This document shows, piece after piece, positions 1 through 9,027 of a stretch of 46,501 nt of DNA; position 1 is the first letter of the stretch; each line of letters opens with the position of its first letter. The DNA is from Actinomycetales bacterium (GTDB lineage: Bacteria > Actinomycetota > Actinomycetes > Actinomycetales > Dermatophilaceae), in assembly GCA_012729695.1 (NCBI GenBank), contig JAAYCP010000062.1, positions 1 through 46,501 of the forward strand. The letters are read 5' to 3'. The position numbers were made by a program, and so were the translations under genes. The notes under the pieces are model-generated. The model was not told where the DNA came from and made no database searches. It was given only the letters and a program-made list of their open reading frames with translations.

Positions 1-415
1 CGATGAACTGCTGGAGCAGCTTGTCCGACACGTCCTGCATGACACCGCGGCCGAACTGCGCCGGCTTGCCGGTGATCTGCAGCTCGGTCGCCACATCGAC
101 CCGCGTTCCCTCTGCCGAGGGCGCGAGCTGCATGGTGACGGTCGCACCGGCGGTGCCGTTGCCCCGCTTGTCCTTGCCCTTGGCCTCGATGACCGCCCGC
201 TTGGCTGCGTCGTCGCGCTCGATGAAGCTCCCGCTGCCTGCGTACTGCAGCGCGATCGGGCCGAGCTTGACCTTGACCGTTCCCGAGAAGGAGTCCCCGG
301 AGACGTCCGTGACGGTCGCACCCGGGAAGCACCCGCCGACCTTCTCGAGATCCATGAAGGTCGCCCAGGTGGACTCCACGTCGGCGGGGACGATGAAGTC
401 GTGCGTCAGTTCCAT
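1..415 (-). CDS. coxG: CoxG-like SRPBCC protein, partial (cut by left window edge)
   Basis: The reading frame starts at ATG 415 and runs off the left edge, giving 138 visible codons. The product begins MELTHDFIVP and contains the SRPBCC-type segments LEKVGGCFPGA and QITGKPAQFGRG. This is the pattern of the CO dehydrogenase subunit G family, membrane-associated lipid-binding-fold proteins that in carboxydotrophs help anchor CODH at the membrane. The start lies 5 bp after the coxM stop, so it is the fourth gene of the S-L-M-G operon and is probably translated with it. The family call is from recognised sequence; the anchoring role is known for homologues and only inferred here. Confidence 0.85.
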   Translation of the reverse strand, partial: MELTHDFIVPADVESTWATFMDLEKVGGCFPGATVTDVSGDSFSGTVKVKLGPIALQYAGSGSFIERDDAAKRAVIEAKGKDKRGNGTAGATVTMQLAPSAEGTRVDVATELQITGKPAQFGRGVMQDVSDKLLQQFI

Positions 416-420
416 GCGGC

Positions 421-1260
421 CTAGCCTCCCATTGCGCGCTCCAGCGCGCGACGGGTGAGGACGGTCGCGAGGTGGGCGCGGTACTCGGAGTCACCGTTGA
501 GGTCACTGGGCGGGTTCGTCCCCTCGGCGGCCCTGGCAGCAGCCTCGGCCACGGAAGCACCCTCCGCGAGCGCCGCCTCGGTGGCGGGGGCACGTAGCGG
601 GGTCGAGCCCATGTTGGTCAGACCGACCTTCGCCGAGCGGCGGTCCCCGCTCGAGTCGACCACGGCAGCGACCGCGACGATCGACCACTGGTGCGAGACC
701 CGGACGAACTTCTCGTATGCGCCGCCCCAGCCCGTGTGCTTCGGGATCCGGATCGCGGTGAGCAGCTCATCGTCGCCGACCGCGGTCTGGAAGAGGTCGA
801 CGAAGAACTCGCCGGCCGGGATCCGGCGCTCACCGCCCGGTCCGACCACGACCAGCTCGGCGTCGAGAGCAAGGATCGGGGCACCGAGGTCGCCGGCCGG
901 ATCGGCGTGCACGAGAGCGCCTCCGAGAGTGCCGCGGTGCCGGATCTGCGGGTCCGCCACCGTCGAGGCCGCCTCGGCAAGCACGGCCGCATGCGTGCGG
1001 ACGAGCTCGCTGTTGGCCACCTCGTGGTGGGTCGTCATCGCGCCGATGACGAGCGCGTCGGCGTCCTCCGAGATCCCGCGCAGACTCTCGATCCGCGACA
1101 GGTCGACGACCTTCTCCGGCGCGTTCAGGCGCATCCGCAGGACCGGCAGCAGGGACTGTCCACCGCCGAGGACCTTCGCATCGTCGCCCGACTGGGCGAG
1201 GGCGGCGAGGGCCTCGTCGACGGTGTTGGGGGCGACGTAGTCGAATGCTGCGGGGATCAT
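421..1260 (-). CDS. coxM: FAD-binding medium subunit of a CO-dehydrogenase-type molybdenum hydroxylase
   Basis: A 279-residue flavoprotein subunit that passes electrons from the 2Fe-2S small subunit to FAD and then to the acceptor. Both FAD-binding signatures of the family are visible: GGGQS near residues 32-36, followed by LLPVLRMRLN, and TLGGALVHADPAGD at about 111-124. The length matches CoxM/CutM. Its ATG overlaps the coxL TGA by four bases (ATGA), so the two are translationally coupled. coxG follows after 5 bp. The order S-L-M is typical of form II clusters; form I clusters run M-S-L. The natural substrate cannot be read from this subunit. Confidence 0.92.
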   Translation of the reverse strand: MIPAAFDYVAPNTVDEALAALAQSGDDAKVLGGGQSLLPVLRMRLNAPEKVVDLSRIESLRGISEDADALVIGAMTTHHEVANSELVRTHAAVLAEAASTVADPQIRHRGTLGGALVHADPAGDLGAPILALDAELVVVGPGGERRIPAGEFFVDLFQTAVGDDELLTAIRIPKHTGWGGAYEKFVRVSHQWSIVAVAAVVDSSGDRRSAKVGLTNMGSTPLRAPATEAALAEGASVAEAAARAAEGTNPPSDLNGDSEYRAHLATVLTRRALERAMGG

Positions 1261-3785
1261 GACTGGTCTCCTGTCGCGGGGGCGGTTGTGGTGTCCTGGT
1301 TCGGCTCACCGGGAGCGAAGTGCTCCTGAGCCTGCTCGGTCGCCTCACCTGCGTGGGCACCGGCGCTCTGGATCGCCTTCCAGACCCGCTCGGGCGTGCA
1401 CGGCATCCGGATGTCGTCGATGCCGAGGTGCCGCACGGCGTCGACCACGGCGTTGACGACAGCCGGCGTCGAGGCGATGCAGCCGGCCTCGCCGACGCCC
1501 TTGGTACCGAGGGTGTTCGTCGTCGAGGGCGAGACCGTGTTGTCCGTGACGAACGAGATCGTGTCCGCCGCCGTCGGAAGGGTGTAGTCGACGAACGACC
1601 CCGAGACCAGGGTGCCCTGGTCGTCGTAGACCGCCTCCTCCCAGAGCGCCTGCGCCACGCCCTGGACGATCCCGCCGTGCATCTGCCCCTCGACGATGAG
1701 GGGGTTGACGATGTTGCCGATGTCGTCGACGGAGACGTACGAGCGGATCGAGGTCTTGCCCGTCTCCGTGTCGACCTCGACCGCGCACAGGTGCGTCCCG
1801 TGCGGGAAGGAGAAGTTGATCGGGTCGAAGGTCGCGTCCGCGTCCAGACTGGGCTCTACCCCGTCGGGGAGGTTGTGGGACGAGAAGACGGCCAGCGACA
1901 CCTCTCCGATCGAGATCCCGTGATCGGTTCCCTTGACGCGGAAGTGTCCCTTCTCGAAGTGCACGTCGTCGACGTTCGCCTCGAGCAGGTGCGCGGCGAT
2001 CGGCTTGGCCTTCTCGACGACCTTGTCGGCCGCCAGCAGGACCGCCTCACCACCGACGACGAGGGACCGGGATCCGTAGGTGTCGAGACCACGGGCCGAC
2101 ACCTGGGTGTCACCGTGCAGGACCTCGACGTCCTCGAACGGCACCCCGAGGCGGTCGGCGACGATCTGGCTCCACGCCGTCTCGTGTCCCTGACCGTGCG
2201 GGCTGGTGCCCGTGACGACCTCGACCTTCCCGGTCGGCAGCATCCGGATCGACGCGGTCTCCCAGCCACCGGCACCGTAGGACAGAGAGCCGAGCACCCT
2301 GGAGGGCGCGAGTCCGCACATCTCGGTGAAGGTCGAGACCCCGATGCCTAGGAGGACGGAGTCGCCGGCTTCCCGCCGCTGCTTCTGCTCGGCGCGCAGG
2401 GCGTCGTAGCCGAAGAGCTCCTTGGCCCTCGCGGTAGCCGCCTCGTAGTTGCCGGAGTCGTACTCCAGGCCGCAGACACTGGTGAACGGGAACTCCTCGT
2501 GCTTGATCCAGTTCATCTCGCGGATCTCGAGGGGGTCGACTCCGACCTCGACGGCGAGCTCGTCCATGAGCCGCTCGATCGCATACGTCGCCTCGGGCCG
2601 ACCGGCCCCCCGGTATGCGTCGGTCCAGGTCTTGTTCGTGAACAGGTTCGTGCAGTTGAACTGGTACGCGGGGAACTTGTAGATCGCGTTGAACATGAAC
2701 GCGCCCAGGATCGGCACGCCGGGCGTGACGAGGCCGAGGTAGGCGCCCATGTCGGCGAGGAGGTCGACCTTGAGAGCGGTGACCCGACCCTCCTTCGTGG
2801 CTGCGAGGGTGAGGCGCTGCCACTGGTCGCGGCCGTGGTGGGCGGACAGGAGCGACTCGCTGCGGGTCTCGGTCCACTTACACGGCTTGCCGACGCGTCG
2901 GGCCACGAGGAAGGTGATGACCTCCTCCGGGGTGACCTGGAGCTTGCCGCCGAAGCCGCCGCCGACGTCAGGAGCGATGACCCTCACCTTGGACTCGGGG
3001 ACGCCGAGGGTGAGGGCGAGCATGAGCCGCAGGATGTGCGGCACCTGGGTCGCGGACCACATGACGAACTGCTCGCCCGTGGGGTCGACGACGGTCGAGC
3101 GCGGCTCCATGAAGGCTGGGATGAGCCGCTGCTGGCGGTACTCGCGCTCGATGACGATGCCGTCCCTGCGCGCCGCCTCGATCGCCTCGTCCACGCTGCC
3201 ACCCGTCCCGGCGGCTGCGGAGTCGAACTGCCAGAAGGCGCTCTTGTTCGTCCCCAGGTCGGGGTGCGCCAGAACGGTGTCCTTCTCGGCCTCCTTCAGG
3301 TCCAGGACCGGGGGGAGCTCTTCGTAGTCGACGTCGACGAGCTCGGCGGCGTCGCGGGCCTCGGCGGCCGAACGGGCGGCGACGACAGCGACGATCTCCC
3401 CCGCGAAGGCGACGTGGTCGACGGCGATCGCGGGGTGGGGTGGGGCCTTCTGGTCGGGGACGATCGGCCACGCGGTGGGCAGGGATCCCTGCTCGTCGGC
3501 GACATCGGCACCGGTGAGCACTGCGACGACGCCCGAGGACGTCTTCGCGGCCGAGACGTCGATGGACGTGATCCGGGCGTGGGCGTACGGGCTGCGCACC
3601 ATGGCCAGGTGCAGCATGCCGGGGAGCTGGATGTTGTCCGTCCACTTGGTCCGTCCGGTGATGAGCCGGTAGTCCTCCTTGCGGACCCGCGCCCGACCGA
3701 CCTCGCGACCGCCGAGGTCGTCGCTGGTGTCGACGTCGACGCTGTCCTCGATGAGGTGCTCGACCACCTCGGGGTTGACGGTCAT
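1257..3785 (-). CDS. coxL: Molybdopterin-binding large subunit, form II CO-dehydrogenase-like (xanthine oxidase family)
   Basis: An 842-residue catalytic subunit that binds the molybdenum pterin cofactor. The N-terminal a/b hammerhead domain (from about residue 35) is followed by the Mo-binding domains, including [10 protein letters not shown] and the late GVGEAG segment that carries the presumed catalytic glutamate. The active-site loop reads AYRGAGR at residues 390-396. This is the form II signature; form I CO dehydrogenases have AYXCSFR with the copper-binding cysteine. The enzyme is therefore a form II or 'putative' CODH whose true substrate may not be CO. The ATG overlaps the coxS stop (ATGA), and the TGA overlaps coxM. 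Xanthine or aldehyde dehydrogenase activity is an alternative. Confidence 0.93.
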   Translation of the reverse strand: MTVNPEVVEHLIEDSVDVDTSDDLGGREVGRARVRKEDYRLITGRTKWTDNIQLPGMLHLAMVRSPYAHARITSIDVSAAKTSSGVVAVLTGADVADEQGSLPTAWPIVPDQKAPPHPAIAVDHVAFAGEIVAVVAARSAAEARDAAELVDVDYEELPPVLDLKEAEKDTVLAHPDLGTNKSAFWQFDSAAAGTGGSVDEAIEAARRDGIVIEREYRQQRLIPAFMEPRSTVVDPTGEQFVMWSATQVPHILRLMLALTLGVPESKVRVIAPDVGGGFGGKLQVTPEEVITFLVARRVGKPCKWTETRSESLLSAHHGRDQWQRLTLAATKEGRVTALKVDLLADMGAYLGLVTPGVPILGAFMFNAIYKFPAYQFNCTNLFTNKTWTDAYRGAGRPEATYAIERLMDELAVEVGVDPLEIREMNWIKHEEFPFTSVCGLEYDSGNYEAATARAKELFGYDALRAEQKQRREAGDSVLLGIGVSTFTEMCGLAPSRVLGSLSYGAGGWETASIRMLPTGKVEVVTGTSPHGQGHETAWSQIVADRLGVPFEDVEVLHGDTQVSARGLDTYGSRSLVVGGEAVLLAADKVVEKAKPIAAHLLEANVDDVHFEKGHFRVKGTDHGISIGEVSLAVFSSHNLPDGVEPSLDADATFDPINFSFPHGTHLCAVEVDTETGKTSIRSYVSVDDIGNIVNPLIVEGQMHGGIVQGVAQALWEEAVYDDQGTLVSGSFVDYTLPTAADTISFVTDNTVSPSTTNTLGTKGVGEAGCIASTPAVVNAVVDAVRHLGIDDIRMPCTPERVWKAIQSAGAHAGEATEQAQEHFAPGEPNQDTTTAPATGDQS

Positions 3786-4276
3786 GACTGGCCTCCCGTC
3801 GTGCTCGCTGCCTGGGCCGTCGCAGCAGCGCCCTGCTGCACGGCCTTGACGATGTTGTGGTAGCCGGTACACCGGCAGAGGTTGCCCTCCATGCCCTCGC
3901 GGATCTCGGCCTCGGAGGCGTTCGGGTTCTCGGACACCAGGTCGATGGCCTGCATGATCATCCCCGGCGTGCAGTACCCGCACTGCAGGGCGTGACACTC
4001 GGAGAAGGCCTTCTGCATCGGGTGCAGCTCACCGTTCGTCGCGAGGCCCTCGATCGTGGTCACCTCGTGACCGTCGGCCTGGACGGCGAGCATGTTGCAG
4101 CTCTTGACGCTGCGCCCGTCGACGTGGACGGTGCACGCACCGCAGTTGCTGGTGTCGCACCCGACGACCGTCCCCACCTTCCCCAGCCGCTCGCGCAGAT
4201 AGTGGACCAGCAGGGTCCTGGGTTCGACGTCGTCGGAGTAAAGGGCTCCATCGACCTTTACGGAAATCTTCGTCAC
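3782..4276 (-). CDS. coxS: 2Fe-2S small subunit of the molybdenum hydroxylase
   Basis: A 164-residue iron-sulphur subunit with the two clusters of the family. The plant-ferredoxin-type N-terminal domain has C40, C45, C48 and C60; the C-terminal helical domain has C99, C102, C134 and C136 (QCGYCTPG and GNLCRCTGY). The start is set at GTG 4276 because AGGAGG lies a few bases upstream and homologues begin with [14 protein letters not shown] sequence. An upstream in-frame extension exists but runs through the divergent neighbour and is not credible. It is the first gene of the S-L-M-G operon and sits next to the 4277-4612 control region. Confidence 0.94.
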   Translation of the reverse strand: MTKISVKVDGALYSDDVEPRTLLVHYLRERLGKVGTVVGCDTSNCGACTVHVDGRSVKSCNMLAVQADGHEVTTIEGLATNGELHPMQKAFSECHALQCGYCTPGMIMQAIDLVSENPNASEAEIREGMEGNLCRCTGYHNIVKAVQQGAAATAQAASTTGGQS

Positions 4277-4339
4277 GGGTCCTCCTGCATCAGGGCAGTT
4301 GATCGATCCGGCGGAATTGCACGATGTGATGATCCAAGC

Positions 4340-4353
4340 GTGACCCGGGTCAC
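4340..4353. promoter_or_regulatory. Perfect 14-bp palindrome, candidate operator
   Basis: GTGACCCGGGTCAC reads identically on both strands. It lies 64 bp upstream of the coxS start codon and abuts a TTGACA hexamer on the plus strand. Position and symmetry suit a dimeric transcription factor acting on coxS. No matching regulator is in the window. Confidence 0.5.
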
Positions 4354-4460
4354 TTGACAAGGGGTAGGCGCTCACGGCCGTGTCGCCCTGCGGCCCCCCA
4401 CGGTCTCCAAACCCACTGCGCCACAACCTGACAGAGGATCCCGGTGCCGACCCATCCGCC

Positions 4461-4585
4461 GCCGTACCAGAACGTGACAATAGGAACGTTCGTGTACGCC
4501 CGCCCCGCATACCGGCCCGCCACGGCCGTACCAGAACGTGACAATAGGAACGTTCGTGTACGCCCGCCCCGCATGCCGGCCCGCC
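4461..4585. repeat. Two tandem 61-bp repeats (64-bp period), each with a GAACGT-N10-ACGTTC inverted repeat
   Basis: Copy 1 is 4461-4521 and copy 2 is 4525-4585. They differ at one base (A at 4511, G at 4575) and then diverge after the 61st base. Each copy contains a 6-bp inverted repeat with a 10-bp spacer: 4470-4475 with 4486-4491, and 4534-4539 with 4550-4555. The 64-bp period is close to six helical turns, so both sites would face the same side of the DNA. This suggests a duplicated operator that allows cooperative binding. Confidence 0.75.
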
Positions 4586-4599
4586 GATGCATGGCGCGC

Positions 4600-4605
4600 T
4601 AGCGT
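4600..4605 (+). promoter_or_regulatory. -10 box (TAGCGT) for a leaderless start at 4613
   Basis: TAGCGT ends 7 bp before ATG 4613, which places transcription start at or next to the start codon. There is no good ribosome binding site, which supports leaderless translation and this start choice. Confidence 0.5.
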
Positions 4606-4612
4606 TCCGGAC

Positions 4613-6016
4613 ATGGGCGCCCGCTTCGACCACCTCGTCGTCTCCGTGCCGGACGTGGGTGACGCCATCTCCCGGTGGCAGGCAGCCGGCCTGGACGCGA
4701 CGGCCGGTGGGCGGCACCGCGGAGGGACGGTCAACGCACTGGTGCGCGGACCTCGTCCGGCCTATGTCGAGCTCATCTCGACGGACCCCACGGCGCCACC
4801 GCCAGCCGGGTCGGCGTGGGCGGAGCGGGTGAGCGGTGAGTACGGACCGCTCGGCTTCGCCGTGGCCGTCGACCACCTCGAGGAGGCGCGAGAAGCCCTG
4901 CTCACCGCAGGGTTCGCACCGTCCGAGATCGCCGATGGCAGCCGGGTGACGCCCGAGGGGGCCACGATCCGGTGGCGGATCTGCCAGGTCGGCGAGCGGG
5001 CCTTCGACCCCTACCTGCCCTTCCTCATCGAGTGGGTCGAGGGGATGCCGCCCGGCCCCGCCGACGGCCCGGTTCTCCAGAGCGTCTCGATCGCCATCGG
5101 AGAGGACAGCGCCGCCCGTGACCGACTGGCCCGGCTGCTCCGGGTGCTCGGCTTCACCGAACGGGTCGACAGGTCGCCCGGCATGACCTTCGAAGACGGG
5201 CAGGTCAGCATCTGGCTGCCGGCCACCCGGGCCGAGATCGCCGCGTGGGAACAGGAGACCGGCGGGGCCAGCGCCTACCTGAGGTGGAGCGACGGCGACA
5301 GCGAAGAGGAGGCGACGCCGTTCGGCCCCGCGTCGATCGCGATCGGGCTCCCCCACGGGGACACGTCCTGGCACGAGCTGGACGGACTGTCCGTCACGAC
5401 CTTCCCGGACCTCCGCGCCCACGTGGGGCACGTCCTGCTCCCCGCGGTCGAGGAGCACTTCGCGGCGCGGCCGCCCGAACTGCGTACCTGGCCCCACCCC
5501 CATCCCGACCGGGAGCCCCTGGACGAGGAGTACTCGCGCTGCCTCGACCCGGCGAAGTACCGGATCGTCGTGGCCCGTGCGCGGGCCTGGGCCGCGGCCC
5601 TCGTCGAGTCAGGAGTGGCCGAGGCCGTCGAGCACCCGTCCGGCCTTGACCTGATCCCGACCACCGAGGGCGCCCTGCCGCTCACCGTGCGCATCGAGGG
5701 CTTCGAGGGGATCCCCGACAACCTCGTCGGGCTCGAGGTGGGCGGCACGGTCCTCGCCCGCCTCCCCGACTGCGGCTGCGACGCCTGCGACGACGGGTCG
5801 GCCGGACTGCTCGAGGCCCTCGACGATGTCGTCCTCCACGTCCTGGACGGAGGGGTGCTCCGCGTCATCGGCCCGGATGGCCGGGAGGTGACGACCACCG
5901 GTAACGGCTGGAGTGCCTCGGGCACGTTCGCCCGCGGCGAGCCTGAGCAGTGGGTGGCCGACGCGCGCGCCGGTCGCAGCCCCTACGAGGTGATCCAAGG
6001 AGCCGCCTGGCTCTGA
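4613..6016 (+). CDS. VOC (glyoxalase-like) protein fused to a DUF6226-like C-terminal domain
   Basis: A 467-residue protein. Residues 1 to about 250 look like two vicinal-oxygen-chelate half-modules: [15 protein letters not shown] opens the first, and [19 protein letters not shown] opens the second, near residue 160. The C-terminal part, from about 300, matches what I recall as DUF6226, with the cysteine-rich [11 protein letters not shown] segment. The start at ATG 4613 follows a -10-like TAGCGT box by 7 bp. The gene is divergent from coxS and shares its repeat-rich control region, so a linked function is possible. Enzymatic activity is unknown: the fold is common to glyoxalases, dioxygenases and resistance proteins. 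The two-domain fusion is seen in the sequence; the DUF number is from memory. Confidence 0.75.
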   Translation: MGARFDHLVVSVPDVGDAISRWQAAGLDATAGGRHRGGTVNALVRGPRPAYVELISTDPTAPPPAGSAWAERVSGEYGPLGFAVAVDHLEEAREALLTAGFAPSEIADGSRVTPEGATIRWRICQVGERAFDPYLPFLIEWVEGMPPGPADGPVLQSVSIAIGEDSAARDRLARLLRVLGFTERVDRSPGMTFEDGQVSIWLPATRAEIAAWEQETGGASAYLRWSDGDSEEEATPFGPASIAIGLPHGDTSWHELDGLSVTTFPDLRAHVGHVLLPAVEEHFAARPPELRTWPHPHPDREPLDEEYSRCLDPAKYRIVVARARAWAAALVESGVAEAVEHPSGLDLIPTTEGALPLTVRIEGFEGIPDNLVGLEVGGTVLARLPDCGCDACDDGSAGLLEALDDVVLHVLDGGVLRVIGPDGREVTTTGNGWSASGTFARGEPEQWVADARAGRSPYEVIQGAAWL

Positions 6017-6028
6017 GGCGAGCCGCCC

Positions 6029-6601
6029 TCAGGACGTGCGGTGGACCCACAGGTCACGCAGCAGCGCGACCTCGGCGAGGTGATGGATGAGCTCGCGGTT
6101 GATGTGCAGGACGAGGGTGATCATCGGCGCCTCGTGCCACGGCCCTTCCGCCGGCCCGACCGGACGCCACAGGGTCTCGTCGGTGAGTCCGCGGACGCCC
6201 TGCATCCAGCCGGCATAGGCCTCGTCGAGCTGGGCGAGTGCGGCAGCAGCCGTGCCGGCGTACTCCCAGGTCCGGGCATCCCCCGGTGGGCCGCCGAAGT
6301 GGCTGTGGGTGCGCGGGACGAGACACATCGAGATGATGTGCCCGAGTCGCCAGGCGATGGTGGTCACCGGCTCAGGCTCGGGCGCGGGAATGGCGAAGTC
6401 GATGAGCCACTCCCCCGAGCCGCCGCGCAGGGTCACGGACCCGGGTGGCGCCTCGTCCTTGTGGCGCACCGACCAGCTGCCCGGAGACGGCTCCCAGAAG
6501 TACTCGTCATCGGTGAGGCCGTCGAGGCGGGGTCGGGCAGCCGCCTGCCAGTGCCACTCGAGCTGCTCGACCAGCTCCTTGGTCAGGTCAGGAGACCTCA
6601 T
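6029..6601 (-). CDS. DinB-like four-helix protein
   Basis: A 190-residue protein with features of the DinB superfamily: an N-terminal helix (LTKELVEQLEWHWQAAAR), then WRLGHIISMC with a candidate metal-ligand histidine, and a C-terminal helix HINRELIHHLAEVALLRD carrying further histidines. DinB-type proteins are metal-binding four-helix bundles, some of them mycothiol- or bacillithiol-dependent transferases. Its ATG overlaps the xdhC-like stop (ATGA), so it is the last gene of the moxR-VWA-xdhC run. Its role in that run is unknown. Confidence 0.75.
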   Translation of the reverse strand: MRSPDLTKELVEQLEWHWQAAARPRLDGLTDDEYFWEPSPGSWSVRHKDEAPPGSVTLRGGSGEWLIDFAIPAPEPEPVTTIAWRLGHIISMCLVPRTHSHFGGPPGDARTWEYAGTAAAALAQLDEAYAGWMQGVRGLTDETLWRPVGPAEGPWHEAPMITLVLHINRELIHHLAEVALLRDLWVHRTS

Positions 6602-7794
6602 GACGAGGGAGCAGCCTGTGGATCGAGCTCCGCATCAAGCTCGGGATCGGGCTCGGTGAGGTCGTGCTCGTGGTGCTTGTGGATCGGCCCGGAGCGCTCC
6701 GAGAGCCGGTCGCCGTCGCCGCCCCACTGCAGGGCGATGATCTCGGCCGCGATGCTCACCGCGGTCTCCTCCGGCGTGCGCGCACCGAGGTCGAGCCCGA
6801 TGGGGCTGGACAGCCGGGACAGCTCCTCGTCGGTGAGCCCGGCGTCCCTCAGCCGCTGCAGGCGGTCCTCGTGGGTCCGCCGCGACCCCATGGCGCCGAT
6901 GTAGGCGACATCGGGGAGACGGAGGGCGATCTCGAGGACGGGGACGTCGAACTTGGGGTCGTGGGTGAGGACGCACATGACGGTCCGGCCGTCGATCCGT
7001 CCCGCCTCGACCTCCTCCTGCAGGTACCGGTGCGGCCAGGTGACGACGACCTCGTCGGCGTCCGGGAAGCGGCTGGCGGTGGCGAAGACCGGGCGCGCGT
7101 CGCATACCGTCACGTGGTAGCCGAGGAAGGAGCCGATGCGCGCAACCGCGGCGGCGAAGTCGATGGCGCCGAAGACGAGCATCCTCGGCTTGGGCGCGTA
7201 GCTCGCGACGAACACCCGCATCCCCTCGCCCCGGCGCTCGCCGTCCGGGCCGTAGGTGAGGGTCGCATTGCGACCGGCGGCCAGCAGCCCGCGGGCATCG
7301 TCGACGATCGCCTCGTCGGCACGCTCGGACAGCACATGCGTATGCTCTGGCGGGCCCTCGGGGCGAACGATCACGTGGGCTCCGACCAGGTTGGGGTCGG
7401 GGTGCTCGATGACGGTCGCGACGGCCACCGGCCTGCCGGCCTCGATGTCGGCGGCGACCTCCTCGAGCTGAGGGAAGGTCTCCTTGGAGACCGTCTCGAC
7501 GAAGATGTCGAGAATGCCTCCGCAGGTCAGGCCGACGGAGAAGGCGTCCTCGTCGCTCACGCCGTAGCGCTGCAGGACCGGCGTGCCGTCCCCCATGACC
7601 TGCTGGCCGAGCTCGTACACCGCGCCCTCGACGCAGCCGCCGGACACCGAGCCGACGGCCTCGCCGTCCCCGCTCACGAGCATCGCGGCCCCGGCAGGCC
7701 GGGGCGCCGACCGCCACGTGGCGACGACCGTCCCCATCGCGACCGGGTGACCGTCCCGCCACCAGGGCAGCAACCGCTCCAGGACCTCACGCAT
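6598..7794 (-). CDS. XdhC/CoxI family molybdenum-cofactor maturation protein
   Basis: A 398-residue protein with the N-terminal XdhC/CoxI domain (GSVSGGCVEGAVYE at about 48-61, and TCGGILDIFVE with C91) and a C-terminal Rossmann-like domain (LVFGAIDFAAAVARIGSFLGY). XdhC proteins bind the molybdenum cofactor and help sulphurate and insert it into xanthine-oxidase-family enzymes; the obvious client here is CoxSLM. The gene overlaps the upstream VWA gene by 8 bp and the downstream DinB-like gene by 4 bp, so all three are probably co-translated. The acidic C-terminal tail of about 25 residues is not part of the conserved domain. Confidence 0.9.
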   Translation of the reverse strand: MREVLERLLPWWRDGHPVAMGTVVATWRSAPRPAGAAMLVSGDGEAVGSVSGGCVEGAVYELGQQVMGDGTPVLQRYGVSDEDAFSVGLTCGGILDIFVETVSKETFPQLEEVAADIEAGRPVAVATVIEHPDPNLVGAHVIVRPEGPPEHTHVLSERADEAIVDDARGLLAAGRNATLTYGPDGERRGEGMRVFVASYAPKPRMLVFGAIDFAAAVARIGSFLGYHVTVCDARPVFATASRFPDADEVVVTWPHRYLQEEVEAGRIDGRTVMCVLTHDPKFDVPVLEIALRLPDVAYIGAMGSRRTHEDRLQRLRDAGLTDEELSRLSSPIGLDLGARTPEETAVSIAAEIIALQWGGDGDRLSERSGPIHKHHEHDLTEPDPELDAELDPQAAPSS

Positions 7795-9007
7795 GACGGG
7801 CCTCCATCCCTACCGGTGCCATCCCTACCGATGCCATACCTACCGACTCCATCACAACCGACTCCATCCCAACCGACGCTGCCGCGTTGATCTGCTCGAT
7901 GACCGCACCGAAGGCCGCCAGGGAGTGTCCGGCGATGAAGGAGTCGCAGTGCGGCAGTGCCGCGACGATTCCGCTCTGCACCGGCTCGTAGCCTGCCCGG
8001 CCGCGGTGGGGGTTAACCCAGATGATGCGGTGGGAGAGGCGACGCAGCGACGCCAGCTCCCTCGAGAGGTCTGCCGGGCTGCCCCGCTCCCACCCGTCGC
8101 TCGCGATGACGATGATCGCTCCACGCGCCATGCCCCGCCGACCCCACCGCTGCAGGAAGACGTGCAGTCCGTCCGCCAGGCGCGTGCCACCGGACCAGTC
8201 CGGGATCTGCTGGCCCGCAGCGATGATCGCCCGGTCGGCCTCCGGCTGGTCCAGGGCCCGGGTGATGTGGGTGACGCGGGTGCCGAACGTGAAGGTCTCG
8301 ACCGTGCCCGGGCCCTGACTGATGTGGTGGGCCAGGCGCAGGAGCGAGTCCGCATACGCGCTCATCGAGCCGGAGATGTCGAGGAGCAGGACGATCCGGC
8401 GGGGTCTGGTGCCCCGGCGACGCCAGTGGAGGCGGGCCGGCTCGCCGAGGTTCTTCAGCTGCGCGCGCAGGGTGCGGCGGGCGTCGATGGGCCCGGACGG
8501 CGAGGGGGTATGCCGGTGCGCGCGCCGACGTGGCCTCACCTGCGGAAGGGAGCCGAACATCGCCGCGAGCCGTCGCCGCTCGCTCGACGACAGCTCCGCG
8601 ATGTCCCGGTGGCGGAGCACCTCCGAGTCGCTGGCCATCGCGCGGATCGCGTCGGTGTCCGCGTCCTCCCCCTCGCCCCCGGCGGGGTCCCGGTCCTCGG
8701 CGGGCAGGTCGGACTGCATCGTCACCTGCTGCGGGCGGGGTGTCTTCAGTCCTGACCGGAGCCCGCTGAACCAGGCGGTGAAGACCTGGTCGTAGCGGGC
8801 GAGATCACTCGGAGACGCGCACAGGGTGGCGCGGCCGGCCCAGTACGTCGCTGCCTGGTCGTCCAGACCCACCTCCGCCACCGCGCGCAGGTAGCTCTGC
8901 TCGCGATCGGCGGTCACCGGCACGCCCGCGGCCCGCAGCGCACGCGCGAACCCGAGGAGGATCTCTTCCGGGGGGTGCAGCGCGGTGCTGGCAGGTGTGG
9001 TGGTCAT
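7787..9007 (-). CDS. VWA-domain protein, CoxE-like
   Basis: A 406-residue protein with a C-terminal von Willebrand factor A domain. The MIDAS metal site is visible as DISGSMS at residues 210-216, a later GGTRLADGL threonine, and an aspartate in IIVIASDGW. Such proteins pair with a MoxR-type AAA+ ATPase in metalloenzyme maturation; in CO oxidisers CoxE with CoxD builds the CuMoO2 active site. The MoxR gene lies 20 bp upstream. The last 25 residues are an odd degenerate VGM-rich repeat encoded by a 15-bp tandem repeat, and the final codons overlap the xdhC-like start. Confidence 0.88.
   Translation of the reverse strand: MTTTPASTALHPPEEILLGFARALRAAGVPVTADREQSYLRAVAEVGLDDQAATYWAGRATLCASPSDLARYDQVFTAWFSGLRSGLKTPRPQQVTMQSDLPAEDRDPAGGEGEDADTDAIRAMASDSEVLRHRDIAELSSSERRRLAAMFGSLPQVRPRRRAHRHTPSPSGPIDARRTLRAQLKNLGEPARLHWRRRGTRPRRIVLLLDISGSMSAYADSLLRLAHHISQGPGTVETFTFGTRVTHITRALDQPEADRAIIAAGQQIPDWSGGTRLADGLHVFLQRWGRRGMARGAIIVIASDGWERGSPADLSRELASLRRLSHRIIWVNPHRGRAGYEPVQSGIVAALPHCDSFIAGHSLAAFGAVIEQINAAASVGMESVVMESVGMASVGMAPVGMEARHA
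7804..7878 (-). repeat. Five tandem 15-bp units encoding the VWA protein C-terminus
   Basis: Five adjacent degenerate units begin at 7804, 7819, 7834, 7849 and 7864, with plus-strand consensus CCATCCCTACCGATG. They are read as a V-G-M rich tail of the CoxE-like protein and end 10 bp before the xdhC-like start codon. The 15-bp unit keeps frame, so copy number could vary without breaking the gene. Confidence 0.8.
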
Positions 9008-9027
9008 GGCTCTGCTCGGTCGTGGGG

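Larger units (their letters stand above)
4277..4612. promoter_or_regulatory. Divergent control region between coxS and the VOC-DUF6226 gene
   Basis: This 336-bp gap separates coxS (leftwards) from the gene at 4613 (rightwards). It holds no credible coding sequence: small frames here repeat the same peptide only because the DNA repeats. From left to right it contains the coxS AGGAGG site, a perfect 14-bp palindrome at 4340-4353, a TTGACA hexamer at 4354-4359, two 61-bp direct repeats at 4461-4521 and 4525-4585 (each with an inverted repeat), and a TAGCGT box at 4600-4605 just before the VOC gene. The likely role is shared regulation of the Mo-hydroxylase operon and the VOC gene. No regulator gene is visible nearby. 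Confidence 0.6.

Noticed and set aside
4350..4734. Small minus-strand frames with a repeated [13 protein letters not shown] peptide
   Set aside because: The repeated peptide only reflects the 64-bp DNA repeats, and there is no ribosome site or family match.
3782..5503. 573-codon extension of the small-subunit frame upstream into the divergent gene
   Set aside because: CoxS homologues start at the GTG at 4276 with a good ribosome site; the extension is a shadow of the VOC gene and the repeats.
7804..7878. Possible CRISPR-like repeat
   Set aside because: The units are 15 bp, directly adjacent without spacers and in-frame in a protein, so they are a coding tandem repeat.
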